A stretch of 64,000 bases of DNA from Streptacidiphilus sp. P02-A3a (GTDB taxonomy: Bacteria > Actinomycetota > Actinomycetes > Streptomycetales > Streptomycetaceae): assembly GCF_014084105.1 (NCBI RefSeq), contig NZ_CP048289.1, positions 2,675,922 through 2,739,921 on the forward strand, given 5' to 3'. Positions 16,103-25,900 of this stretch are shown piece by piece; the stretch's first letter is position 1; each line of letters starts with the position of its first letter. Below the pieces are notes generated by a model. That model was not told where the DNA came from and made no database searches. It saw nothing but the letters and a program-made list of their open reading frames with translations. Made by a program: the position numbers and the translations under genes.

Positions 16103-16785
16103 CGACGACACTCCCACCGCTTCCCGGCGCGGCCACCGCCTCCGCTCCCGCGCCCCCGCGTGCCCCCCGGGCCCGGCGGCGCAGCCCCGCCGTACTCGCG
16201 CTCGCGGTCGCCCTGGTCGCGACCGGCGGGCTGGGCGGCGCGGTCCTCTACAACGCGACCGGTCAGCGCAGCGCGGTGCTCGCGCTCGCCCAGAACGTAC
16301 CGGCCGGGCAGACGATTTCGGCCGGTGACCTGGTCGTGGCGCACATCTCGCTGGACCCGTCGCTGCAACCGGTGGGCGCGGCCAGCCTGGAGAACGTGGT
16401 CGGCATGCGGGCCACCGCCGACCTGATGCGCGGTCAGTTCCTGACCGCCACCGACGTCACCCACTCCTCGCTGGTGCAGGCCGGTGAGCAGGTGGTGGGT
16501 CTGCCCACCAAGGACACCCAGCTCCCGGCAGTCGCACTGCAACCGGGCGACAAGATCATGGTCGTCGCCACGGGCAGCGGCAGCGGTAGCTCGGACAGCG
16601 GTGGCACGACCCTCCCGGCGGTCGGCACGCAGACCGCGGCGACGGTGATCAGCATCGGCGACCAGGACAGCGACGGGACGACCGTGGTGGATGTGGCGCT
16701 GCCGCAGTCCCAGGCCTCGCTGTTGGCGGTGCTCGCCGCCTCGGGCGGGTTCACCGTGGTGTTCGCTCCGCAGGGGGGCGGCTGA
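16099..16785 (+). CDS. cpaB: SAF-domain protein (CpaB/RcpC-like)
   Basis: 228 residues with one transmembrane helix (PAVLALAVALVATGGLGGAV) and a SAF domain outside (AQNVPAGQTISAGDLVVAHI, ENVVGMRATADLMRGQFLTA). CpaB/RcpC proteins of Tad systems use this domain to contact the wall or pilus. The GTG start overlaps the previous stop (GTGA). The position just before tadZ and tadA supports the call. Confidence 0.75.
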   Translation: MTTTLPPLPGAATASAPAPPRAPRARRRSPAVLALAVALVATGGLGGAVLYNATGQRSAVLALAQNVPAGQTISAGDLVVAHISLDPSLQPVGAASLENVVGMRATADLMRGQFLTATDVTHSSLVQAGEQVVGLPTKDTQLPAVALQPGDKIMVVATGSGSGSSDSGGTTLPAVGTQTAATVISIGDQDSDGTTVVDVALPQSQASLLAVLAASGGFTVVFAPQGGG

Positions 16786-16786
16786 G

Positions 16787-17830
16787 ATGGCCCTGTTCGC
16801 AGTCGTCGGCGGCCACGGTGCTCCGGGCGCGACCGTCACCGCCCTGGCATTGCTGCACGCCTGGCCGTTGCAGGAAGGCCGGCGGGTGCTGCTCGCCGAG
16901 TGCGACCCGGACGGCGGGGTGATCCTCTCCGGTGCGCTGGAGGGCCGCCTGGACGCCAGCCGGGGCCTGGGCCAGCTCGGGGTCGCGGACCGGCAGGGCC
17001 AGCTCGCGCAGACCCTGATGACCCAGCTCACCGACGTCTCCCCGGGCGGTACCGCGGACCGGTTGCTGCTGCCCGGAGTGAGCGACCCGGCCCAGTACTC
17101 GGGCCTGGCCTACGTCTGGGAGCCGCTGGCGAACCTGCTGGTCGCCCTTGAGGGCCAGGGCGTGGACGTGCTGGTGGACCTCGGACGCTCCGGCGCCACC
17201 GGGCCCAGCGCGGTGCTCGCCCGGCGCGCCGACGCGGTGCTGGTGGTCGCCCGCTCCACGCTGCGTTCGCTGACCGCCGCCCACCCCCGGATCACGGCCC
17301 TGCGCGCCGACCTGGACACGCACGGCCGCGGCGCGGAGACCCTCGGCCTGGTCCTGGTCGAGCAGGGCCCGTACAAGGCGTCCGACGTCAGCGCCCAACT
17401 GGGCGCGCCGGTGGTCGGGTTGCTGCCGTACGCACCGGCCGTCGCCGAGGTGCTCTCCGACGGCGGCAACAGCCACGACCGGCGCTTCGTCCGCTCGCCA
17501 CTGCTGCGCGCCTCGCGCACCGTCATTGACGAGGTGCGTTCCCAAGTCACGCGTCGCCGAGCGAAGCTGACCCAACATCAGTCAGGGGTTCCCTTGCTGA
17601 CGGATGATCAGAACACGGCTCCGGCAACGGTTCCGGCCACCGGTCCGGTTCCCGCGTCGGCGCCGCTGCCGGGCCGGGGCCAGGGGCCGCAGCCCGGACC
17701 GATGAGCGGCCCCTACCCCGGGCCGGTGCCGCCCTCCCCGGCGGCCCCCAGGCCGATGCCGACCGCGCCGGTCCCCTCCGCCGGACCGACCGGTGAGCTG
17801 CGCCCGCAGGCGGTGAGCCATGCGCGCTAA
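16787..17830 (+). CDS. tadZ: TadZ/CpaE-like P-loop-type ATPase homologue
   Basis: 347 residues with a MinD/ParA-like fold: the N-terminal FAVVGGHGAPGATVTALALL replaces the deviant Walker A, LLAECDPDGG provides the switch aspartates and LVDLGRSGATGPSAVLARRA the later core strand. The P-loop lysine is missing (GAPGAT instead of GKGGxGKT), so nucleotide binding may be weak. TadZ localises the Tad apparatus. A Pro/Gly-rich tail ends the protein, and its stop lies inside the start of tadA. Confidence 0.75.
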   Translation: MALFAVVGGHGAPGATVTALALLHAWPLQEGRRVLLAECDPDGGVILSGALEGRLDASRGLGQLGVADRQGQLAQTLMTQLTDVSPGGTADRLLLPGVSDPAQYSGLAYVWEPLANLLVALEGQGVDVLVDLGRSGATGPSAVLARRADAVLVVARSTLRSLTAAHPRITALRADLDTHGRGAETLGLVLVEQGPYKASDVSAQLGAPVVGLLPYAPAVAEVLSDGGNSHDRRFVRSPLLRASRTVIDEVRSQVTRRRAKLTQHQSGVPLLTDDQNTAPATVPATGPVPASAPLPGRGQGPQPGPMSGPYPGPVPPSPAAPRPMPTAPVPSAGPTGELRPQAVSHAR

Positions 17831-19442
17831 CCACCTGCCGCTGGCACCGATCACCCTGCCGCCGGTGCAGCAGCCCGAGCAGTCCGTACCGCAACAGCCG
17901 CAGCCGCAACAGCAGCAGCCGCAGCCCGGGGGGCGCCACGCCGGGACCGCCGCGCCGCCGCCGGGCTACGGCACCCCGCCCCCCGGCTACGGCACCCCGC
18001 CGTCGTCCCGGCTGCTGGCCGCGCCGTTGGCCCGGACCCAGCCGCAGTCCCGGCCGCCGCAGCCGCAGTCGCCGGTGGACTACGCCGCCGTCCGCCAGGT
18101 CCGCAAACTGGTCCAGGACGAGCTGCACGAGCAGTCGGCCGGGGACACCCCGGGCGACCAGGAGAGCCGCCGCCAGCGCGGCCGGGCCGTGATCGAGAGC
18201 GTGGTCGCCCGCTGGTCCGACGTCTACGCCCAGACCCACGGCCTGTCACCTACCCGGGAGATGGACCGGGCCCTCGCCGACGCGGTGTTCGACCTGATGT
18301 TCCGGGCCGGACGGCTCCAGCCCTACCTGGACGACGAACTCGTCGAGGACATCTACATCAACGGCTGCGACAACGTCTCCGTGCTCCGGGTCAACGAACC
18401 GCTGCGGCAGGTCCCGCCGATCGCCGACAGCGACGAGGAACTGGTGGAACTGCTCCAGGACCTGGCACGGCGGCACGGCGGCGGCGAGCGCTCGCTCTCC
18501 ACCTCCAGCCCGAACCTGGCCATGCGACTGGACGGCGGGATGCGCGTCCAGGTGATGACCGGCGTCACCCCGAGGCCGTTCGTGACCATCCGCCGCCACC
18601 GGGTGGCCTCGGCCACCCTGGGCGACCTGGTCCGGCTCGGCAGCGTCGACTCCACCCTCGCCGCGTTCCTCTCGGCCTCGGTCAGGGCCCGCAAGCACAT
18701 CCTGGTCACGGGGGTGCAGCGGGCCGGGAAGACCTCGCTGCTGCGGGCGCTGGCCGCCGAGATCCCGGCGGACGAGCGGGTGGCGACCATGGAGTCCGAG
18801 TACGAGCTCTGGCTGCACACCCTCGGCCACCTGCGGCAGGTGGTGCCGATCGAGGAGCGCCAGGGCAACGGCGAGCGGATCGACGGCCGTCCGTCGGGGG
18901 AGCTGACGCTGACCGAACTGATGCCCGCCGCGCTGCGGATGTCGCTGTCGCGGATCATCGTCGGCGAGGTCCGCTCCCGCGAGGTCATGCCGATGCTCCA
19001 GGCGATGACCAACGGTGTCGGCGGCATGGCCACCATGCACGCGCAGACCCCGTACATGGTGCCCGACCGCGTCGCCCAGCTGTGCGCCGAGTACGGGGCC
19101 AACATCAACGACGGCCTGGCCTACCGGCTGCTGGCCAACGGCGTGCACCTGATCGTGCACGTGTCGCTGGTCGACGAGACCCCGATCGGCGGCCGGGTGC
19201 ACCGCTTCGTCTCGCACGTGCTGGAGCTCACCGGCATCGGCGAGAACGGCCGCCCGTCGGTGAACACCGTCTTCGGTCCGCACCAGAGCGGCGTCGAACC
19301 GCGCGCCGTCCCCAACACGCCCCCGGCCTGCCTGGACGACCTGCGCCGGGTCGGCTTCGACCCGGCGCTGCTGGACAACCCGTACGGCACCTGGGGCCGT
19401 CCGCTGGATCTGCGGGTCACCGGAAACGGGGCCCGGCGATGA
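17820..19442 (+). CDS. tadA: TadA/CpaF secretion ATPase
   Basis: A 540-residue type II/IV secretion ATPase. After a Gln/Pro-rich head (1-80) come the family features: DGGMRVQVMTGVTPRPFVTI, Walker A in VTGVQRAGKTSLLRALAAEI, the aspartate-box equivalent ESEYELWLH, Walker B RIIVGEVRSREV and the histidine box GVGGMATMHAQTP. It powers pilin assembly or secretion by the Tad machine at the inner face of the membrane. Translation overlaps tadZ upstream and tadB downstream. Confidence 0.93.
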   Translation: MRANHLPLAPITLPPVQQPEQSVPQQPQPQQQQPQPGGRHAGTAAPPPGYGTPPPGYGTPPSSRLLAAPLARTQPQSRPPQPQSPVDYAAVRQVRKLVQDELHEQSAGDTPGDQESRRQRGRAVIESVVARWSDVYAQTHGLSPTREMDRALADAVFDLMFRAGRLQPYLDDELVEDIYINGCDNVSVLRVNEPLRQVPPIADSDEELVELLQDLARRHGGGERSLSTSSPNLAMRLDGGMRVQVMTGVTPRPFVTIRRHRVASATLGDLVRLGSVDSTLAAFLSASVRARKHILVTGVQRAGKTSLLRALAAEIPADERVATMESEYELWLHTLGHLRQVVPIEERQGNGERIDGRPSGELTLTELMPAALRMSLSRIIVGEVRSREVMPMLQAMTNGVGGMATMHAQTPYMVPDRVAQLCAEYGANINDGLAYRLLANGVHLIVHVSLVDETPIGGRVHRFVSHVLELTGIGENGRPSVNTVFGPHQSGVEPRAVPNTPPACLDDLRRVGFDPALLDNPYGTWGRPLDLRVTGNGARR

Positions 19443-20377
19443 TCGACTACCTGCTGTCCGGTGTGGCCCTGGCCCTCGGCCTGGTCTGCCTGGTGCTCTT
19501 CTTCGTCGGCTCGCCCGACACCGCGCCCGGGGCGCCCAGCGCGACGGCGCTGCGCGCCCGCCGGTTCTGGTTCGGCACGATCGGGGTCCCGGCACCGGAG
19601 ATGGTCCGCAAGCGCCGGATCCAACTGGTGCTCGCCGCCGTCGGCGGCCCGCTGGGGTGGCTGGCCACCGGCATCCCGCTGGCGGTGCTGATCGTACCCG
19701 CGCTGGTCTTCGTCATCCCCTGGTTCCTGGCGTCCACCAGCGCCCAGGACGGGCCGATCGTCCGGCTCGAAGCCCTGGCCGAGTGGACCCAGCGGCTCTC
19801 GGACCGGCTGGTCGCCGGCGGCGGCCTGGAGCAGGTGATCGGCACCAGCCGCAACACCGCGCCCGCCGCGCTGGAACACGAGATCACCGACCTGTCCGGC
19901 CGACTGCTGGCCCGCTGGCGGCTGGAGGACGCGCTGCGGGTGTTCGGCAACGAACTCGCCGACGCCACCGCGGACAAGGTCATCGCCGCGCTGGTGCTCC
20001 GCGCCAACGACCACGGCCCCGGCCTGGCCCAGGCCTTGGCCGACCTCGCCGCCTCGGTCCGTGAGGAGGTCCGCCAGCGCCGCGCCATCGAGGCGGACCG
20101 TGCCAAACACCGGGTCACCGTCCGCTGGCTGACCATGATGATCCTGGCGGTGGTCGTCGGCGGCGCGTTCGACACCTCCTACATCCGCCCCTACAAGACC
20201 CCGACCGGGGAGTTGGTGCTGGTCGTGATCGGCGCGGGGATGGTCGCGGTGGTGGCCTGGATGCAGTCCATGGCTGTCTCCCGCCCGGTGCCGCGCTTCC
20301 TCGAACCCGACCGGCGCAGCACGGTCAAGCTTCCGGAGCCGAGCACCACGCCGGTCCGCGAAACGGACGGTGAGTGA
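19439..20377 (+). CDS. tadB: TadB-like integral membrane platform protein
   Basis: 312 residues with a TadB/GspF-type domain. Hydrophobic segments lie near 5-25, 77-105 and two at 228-280; the cytosolic T2SSF part includes LAEWTQRLSDRLVAGGGLEQ and RWRLEDALRVFGNELADATA. TadB with TadC forms the membrane platform turned by TadA. ATGA overlap with tadA. Confidence 0.85.
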   Translation: MIDYLLSGVALALGLVCLVLFFVGSPDTAPGAPSATALRARRFWFGTIGVPAPEMVRKRRIQLVLAAVGGPLGWLATGIPLAVLIVPALVFVIPWFLASTSAQDGPIVRLEALAEWTQRLSDRLVAGGGLEQVIGTSRNTAPAALEHEITDLSGRLLARWRLEDALRVFGNELADATADKVIAALVLRANDHGPGLAQALADLAASVREEVRQRRAIEADRAKHRVTVRWLTMMILAVVVGGAFDTSYIRPYKTPTGELVLVVIGAGMVAVVAWMQSMAVSRPVPRFLEPDRRSTVKLPEPSTTPVRETDGE

Positions 20378-21264
20378 TGACCGAACTGACCTGGCTGATC
20401 GTCGCCGGAGCCGTGGTCGGCCTCGGCTTGGCCCTGATGATCTCCCAACTCCGGCCCGCACCACCGGACCTGGGCACGGTGCTGGAGCGGATGCAAGCCC
20501 CCTCCGGTGTCGCCCGACCGGTCGCCGACGGTGGCTTCCTGGACCGCCTGGGCATGCCGCTGGTGGGCCTGCCCGGGGTACGCATCCCGCACCAGCAACT
20601 CGCGCTGACCGGACGCACCGCCAACAGGTTCATGGCGACCAAGGCGCTGTGCACCCTGATCGGCCTCGCCTTCCCGCCGTACGTCCAGCTGTTCGTGGTG
20701 CTGTTCGGCCTGCATCCGCCGCTGCTGCTTTCGGTCGGCGGCGCGCTGGCGCTGGCCGCGCTGCTGTGGTTCCTGCCCGACTGGACCCTGAAGGGCCAGG
20801 CCGAGGAGGCACGGACCGAGTACCTGCACGCCATCTCGGCCTACCTGGAGCTGGTGGCGATGGAGCGGGCCGCCGACCACGGCCCGGCCGAGTCGCTGCG
20901 CCGCGCCGCCACCGTCGGCCGCTCGCCGGTGTTCCGGCAGTTCGCGGCGGCGATGGAGAGCGCCGCGCTGGACCGGCAGCCGCCCTGGGTCGGCCTGACC
21001 GCCCTCGGTGAACGGCTCGGCCTGACCGCACTGACCGACCTGGCGGACATCATGCAGGTGTCCGGCACCGACGGCGCTTCCATCTACACCGCGCTGCGCG
21101 CCCGCGCCCACAATCTGCGCTCGGAACTGCTCTCGGCGGACCAGGCCAGGGCCACCGTCGAGTCCGAGCGCATGGTCATCCCGGGCACTGTCCTGGTGCT
21201 CCTGATGACCGTACTCATCGCCTACCCCGCCGTGACCGAGATGTTCGGTGGCGGCGGCATCTGA
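20377..21264 (+). CDS. tadC: TadC-like integral membrane platform protein
   Basis: 295 residues with TadC-type topology: an N-terminal helix, a hydrophobic pair at about 93-130 and a C-terminal helix (VIPGTVLVLLMTVLIAYPAV). The cytosolic motif ALGERLGLTALTDLADIMQV and the run ARAHNLRSELLSADQARATV are typical of the family. The ATG at 20377 overlaps the tadB stop; a GTG one codon earlier is possible. Partner of TadB. Confidence 0.85.
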   Translation: MTELTWLIVAGAVVGLGLALMISQLRPAPPDLGTVLERMQAPSGVARPVADGGFLDRLGMPLVGLPGVRIPHQQLALTGRTANRFMATKALCTLIGLAFPPYVQLFVVLFGLHPPLLLSVGGALALAALLWFLPDWTLKGQAEEARTEYLHAISAYLELVAMERAADHGPAESLRRAATVGRSPVFRQFAAAMESAALDRQPPWVGLTALGERLGLTALTDLADIMQVSGTDGASIYTALRARAHNLRSELLSADQARATVESERMVIPGTVLVLLMTVLIAYPAVTEMFGGGGI

Positions 21265-21304
21265 CGAATGGAACCAACCCCGCACACGATGGAGGAGCAG
21301 AGGA

Positions 21305-21580
21305 ATGAAGACCGTGAAGAACCAGCTGGACACGCTGGCGGACAGGTCGTTGGCACATCCAGAGGTGGTCATCGCAGCGAGCGCGTACTACAAGGTGACC
21401 GCGCGGGCTCGTGCGGCCCGCGAGGAAGGGGAGAAGGGGGCGGTCTCGATCGAGCAGGCGATCATCACCGTCGCGGTCATCGCCTTCGCGCTGCTCATCA
21501 TGGCTGGGATCGCCACTGTGGTCCACAACCTGTCGGGGCAGATCAAGAACAACCCGGACCCGGTCGTCACCGTCAAGTGA
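21305..21580 (+). CDS. Flp-type pilin-like protein
   Basis: A 91-residue protein with a hydrophilic head, the processing-type motif GAVSIEQAIITVAVIAFALL and a short tail. The Glu shortly after the Gly, followed by about 20 hydrophobic residues, matches class III prepilin signals cut by a TadV-like peptidase; no peptidase gene is in the window. A strong GGAGGAG ribosome site suggests high expression, as expected of the structural subunit. Confidence 0.8.
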   Translation: MKTVKNQLDTLADRSLAHPEVVIAASAYYKVTARARAAREEGEKGAVSIEQAIITVAVIAFALLIMAGIATVVHNLSGQIKNNPDPVVTVK

Positions 21581-21996
21581 CGCATCGTCATCTGTCGCGT
21601 CCCCTCGCGGCCCTCGACCGGCTGCGGGGGGACGACGGCGGCACCACGTCCATCAGTTTCGCCCTGGTCTTCCCGGTCATCCTGGTGCTGGTCGTGCTGG
21701 TGGTGCAGGGCGCGCTGTGGTGGTGGGCGCGGACCGTGGCACTGACGGCCGCGCGGGACGGCGCGAGTGTGGCCCGCTCGTACCAGTCGGGCTACCACGA
21801 CGGGGCGCACCGCGCCGACCAGATCCTGAGTGCGTACGGGGACGGCCTGACGGTCAGGCCGTCCAAGGAGGTGGCGGTGGCACCCAACGAGGTTCGGGTC
21901 ACTGTCTTCGTCCGGGCGCAGTCGGTGTTGCCGTTGCTCGACGGACCGGAGATCACCATTGCCGTCACCAGCCCGAAGGAGGCATGGCTGCCGTGA
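21577..21996 (+). CDS. TadE-like pseudopilin
   Basis: 139 residues from the GTG at 21577 (overlapping the pilin stop). A short basic head leads to the TadE helix GTTSISFALVFPVILVLVVL and a C-terminal domain with WWARTVALTAARDGASVARS, the typical aromatic and Ala-rich continuation. TadE-like proteins are minor pilins, anchored by one helix. Confidence 0.8.
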   Translation: MTHRHLSRPLAALDRLRGDDGGTTSISFALVFPVILVLVVLVVQGALWWWARTVALTAARDGASVARSYQSGYHDGAHRADQILSAYGDGLTVRPSKEVAVAPNEVRVTVFVRAQSVLPLLDGPEITIAVTSPKEAWLP

Positions 21997-22415
21997 AGCG
22001 AGGGCGAGTTGAGACCGAGCGCGGTTCGGTCGCGATCGAGGCGGCCATTCTCGTACCCGCCTTCATCGCGATCGTGGCGCTGGTCATCGCCTTCGGTCGG
22101 ATCCAGACCGTGCAGGGCACGGTGACCGAGGCCACCAGGGACGCCGCCCGGGCGGCGTCGATGGCCCCACCGGCCGGCGCCGAAACCGCAGGAGTGCAGG
22201 CCGCACGGGCCACGCTCAGCGGCGCGGGGCTGAACTGCCCGGACCCGACGCTTCAGACGAACTTCGGTTCAGGAGTGGGCCGAGCGGGCACCGTCACTGC
22301 GACGATCAACTGCACGGTAGGGCTGACCACCATCCTGTGGGCGGGAGTTCCCGGCAGCGTGGAGATCAGCAGCAGCTTCACGGCCGTTGTCGACAGCTAC
22401 CGCTCACAGCAATGA
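21993..22415 (+). CDS. Second TadE-like pseudopilin
   Basis: 140 residues. TERGSVAIEAAILVPAFIAI is the TadE signature; VTEATRDAARAASMA follows it. Two cysteines (LNCPDP, INCTVG) could form an external disulphide. GAAGGAGG lies ten bases before the GTG at 21993, which I prefer to the ATG at 21984 that abuts it. Minor pilin of the Tad machine. Confidence 0.8.
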   Translation: MKRGRVETERGSVAIEAAILVPAFIAIVALVIAFGRIQTVQGTVTEATRDAARAASMAPPAGAETAGVQAARATLSGAGLNCPDPTLQTNFGSGVGRAGTVTATINCTVGLTTILWAGVPGSVEISSSFTAVVDSYRSQQ

Positions 22416-22458
22416 CCAGAACAGGCACCACGTGTTCGCTACCGGAGGGAGCAGGGCG

Positions 22459-22959
22459 ATGAGGCGGCTTCAGCACCGCGCCATGGCTGCGCTCCGTCGT
22501 CGCGTCACCGGCCACGACGGGCAGCGCGGCGCGCTGTCGTTGTTCGTGGCGATCACCGTCACCGGCATGGTCCTGGCGATCGCCCTCCTGGTCGACGCCA
22601 GCGGGCGTCTGAACGCCGGGGTCGAGGTGGACGAGTACGCCAACGAGGCTGCCCGTGCCGGGATCCAGCAGATCAACGCGGCGGACGCCGTCAACGGCAA
22701 GTCGATTCAGATCAACTGCAAAGCGGCCCAGGGGGCCGCCAGGAACTACCTGGCAACGCTGAAGATCTCCTCGATGACCTTGACCGGGAAGCCGGTCATC
22801 TCGTGCCTCGGGCCGAGGACTCTGGAAGTCTCCGTCACCGCCAGCTACTCGACCAAGATGCTCTCGATCATCGGTATCGACACCCTTGCGATCGGCGGCC
22901 ACGGGGAAGCCACTCTCGTCACCGGCCAGCAGACGCCCGACCTGGAGCAGCAGCCATGA
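22459..22959 (+). CDS. TadG-like pseudopilin
   Basis: 166 residues. GQRGALSLFVAITVTGMVLA begins the single helix and LVDASGRLNAGVEVDEYANE resembles TadG-type Flp-associated proteins. Two cysteines (INCKAA, ISCLGP) may pair. The ATG at 22459 follows GGAGGGAG; an upstream in-frame ATG at 22387 overlaps the previous gene and lacks a ribosome site. ATGA overlap with the large LysM gene shows that it is in the same transcript. Confidence 0.75.
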   Translation: MRRLQHRAMAALRRRVTGHDGQRGALSLFVAITVTGMVLAIALLVDASGRLNAGVEVDEYANEAARAGIQQINAADAVNGKSIQINCKAAQGAARNYLATLKISSMTLTGKPVISCLGPRTLEVSVTASYSTKMLSIIGIDTLAIGGHGEATLVTGQQTPDLEQQP

Positions 22960-25900
22960 CCAGAAACCGGGCCGCCGCGAGCCCACTCCCGCTCCCGCGC
23001 CCCAGATCGGGTCTGTTGACGACCCTGCTGCGGGCCACCCTCAGCCTGCTGTTGCTCGCCCTGCTGTTGCTCGCCCTGCCCGCCGGGCTGCTCTACGGCA
23101 CGATGGTGCTCGCCGGGAACAACCCGTTGCCCGCGCACGAGAGCGTCTCCACCCTGCTCACCAGTCCGGACCAGGGGGGCCTGTTCGCCTGGGTGCTGGT
23201 GGCGGTCGGCTGGGTCGCCTGGGGTTGCTTCGCGGTCAGCGTGCTGGTGGAGATCCCGGCGCAACTGCGCGGCCGGATCCCCCGTCGCCTGCCCGCGCTG
23301 GGCTGGTCGCAGCGCACCGCCGCCGGGTTGATCGGCGCGATCTTCGCGCTGCTGCCGACCACCGGCGCGTTCGCCGCCACCACCGCTCCCGCGGTCGCGC
23401 CCACGGTGGCCAGCGCGCCGGCCCAGGTCGCCACGGCCTCGGTCGACCACCAGTCGGACAGCGCTACGGTCAGCGGGGTTGCCGACACCACCTACACGGT
23501 GCGGGCGACCCGCCCGGCGGAGTCGCTGTGGTCGATCGCCGAGTCGCAACTCGGCGGCGGTGAACGCTGGAAGGACATCGCCCGGCTCAACGAGGGCCGG
23601 GTCATGGACGCCCAGGGCCGGGTCTTCCACGCCGAGGGGACGATCCAACCCGGCTGGAAGCTCATCATGCCCTCCGATCACGCCCCTGCTCAGGCCCCGG
23701 CCGCCGCGCCGCACCCGGCCGCCGTGACCAGCGCCGCGATCACCGCCGCGCCGCAACAGGCCGCCGCGCCGCAACAGGCCGCCGCGCCGCAACCGGCCTC
23801 CGCGCCGCAACCGGCCATCGCCCCTCAGCCGACCGTCGCGCACGCCGCGATCACCGCCGCGCCCCAGGTCACCGTCCTGCCCGCAGCCGACATCGACGAC
23901 GTGGCCGACGTCTCCGCCGCGCCCGCCGCCGCGCCCGGCGCCGCCCCCGGCGCGGTGGCGGCCCACAGCACCGACGTGGTCACCGTCCAGTCCGGGGACT
24001 CGCTCAGTGCGCTCGCCGAGGAGCACCACGTCCCCGGCGGCTGGCCCGCCCTCTACGCGGCCAACCGCACCGAGATCGGCCCCGACCCGGACCTGATCCA
24101 CCCCGGCGAGCAGCTGGCGCTGCCCCCGGGCGTCGGCGGCGCGCCGGTCGCCACCGCCCCGACGCACCCCGGGTCGCCCCCGGCGCAGACCACCCCGCAC
24201 CGGACCGCCCCGCCGAAGTCCGAGACGCCGCCCAAGACCAAGCCCACCGCCGCCCCGCGGTCCGGCGACAGCACGCCGACCGCCCACGCCACCGCCCCGG
24301 CCACCGAAGCCGCCGGAGCGCCGGTGACGCACCCCACCGACACCACCACCGTCCAGGCCCAGCCGTCGGGTTCGGCCACGCACCAGGACAGCGGCGACGA
24401 CGACCTGATCCTGCTGCCCGCCATCGGCGTCGGCGGTCTGCTCGCCGCCGGTCTGCTCGGCGTGCTGCGCCGCAACCGGATCCTCCAGCAGCGCCGCCGC
24501 CCGCCGCGCCGCCGGATCCCCATGCCCACCATGGAGGAGCAGCAGTACGAGACGTACCTGCGGGCCATGGCCGACCCCTCCGGGCTCGACCTGCTCGACC
24601 GCACCATGCGGACCCTGGCGCTGACCTGCCTGACCCATGGCGGCCAACTGCCCGCGCTGGCGGCGGTGGCGCTGCGCCCGGGCGGCACCATCGACCTCTA
24701 CCTGATCGAGCCCTCGTCCACCCCGGCCCCGGCGCCGTTCACCGCCTCGCCCAACGGACGCATGTGGCGCTGCCGCACCGCCGAGGCGGAACTGCTCTCC
24801 GCCGCCGAGGCCGCCGAGATCCCCGCGCCCTACCCGGCCCTGGTCACCCTCGGCCGCACCCCCGACAACGTGCAGGTGCTGGCGGATCTGGAGACGGTCC
24901 GCCACCTCCACCTGGACGGGACGCAGGAAGAGGTGGCCTCGGTCACCCGCGCCCTGGTCGCGGAACTCGCGGCCAGTCCGATAGCGGACCACCTGCGGCT
25001 GATCGTCCTCGGCAGCGCCGCCCCGCTGGTCGGCCGACTCGGCATCGACCGGGTCCGCACCCGGGACCAGCCGGAGGAAGCCCTGGCCGACCTGGTCGCC
25101 CACCGCAGCTCACTGGAACAGGCACTGGCGGAATGTCAGGTGTCGCATCCCAGGGACGCGCGGTCCCAGGGGGTGGCCACCGACACCTGGGTGTCGGTGC
25201 TGCTCTGCACCGACCAGGCCCTGAACCAGGACCAGTTGGACGAACTCGGCTGGGTGCTCGCCGGGCGCGAACACCGCTGCATCGCCGCGGTCACCCCGGC
25301 CGCGCCGGGTGCGGGCTGGCGCCTGGACGCCCGCCCCGGCCACTACCGCATCGCGGGCAACCTCCCGTTCGCGGTGGAACTCCAGCGGATGAGCGAGGCG
25401 GACTTCGCCTCCGCCCTGGGCGTCCTGGAGACCAGCCAACTGCCGCCGTCCGACCTGCCGCCCGAGTGGACCGGACACTTCCCCGACTCCACCCCGACCG
25501 CGCCGACCGAGCCCGCGGAACTCACCGAACTCACCGAACCCGCCGCGACCGCCGAGACCGCGGCGGAGACACCGGCCGCGGAGTCGGTCGAGGCCCCGGA
25601 GCGCTACCAGCTCGACCAGCGGGACGCTGAGGGCCCCGGCCTGCTGGAGGCCGACCTGCACGAGAACGACCCCTTCTACATCCCGGTCCTGGCCGCCAAC
25701 GCCCAGGCAGCGGTGGGCGCGGACCCGACCTCGGTCACCGCCGTCCCGCTGATCGGCCCGGACGCCCCCGGTGCGCCCAGCCCGCTGTACTCCCCGCCGC
25801 CGGCGGTGCCGACCACCCCGGCCACACCGCCCGCGCCGGTCCGCCGGGTCGACCCACGGGTCATGCCGCTGACCGCCCTCACCCAGGGCTATGACATCAG

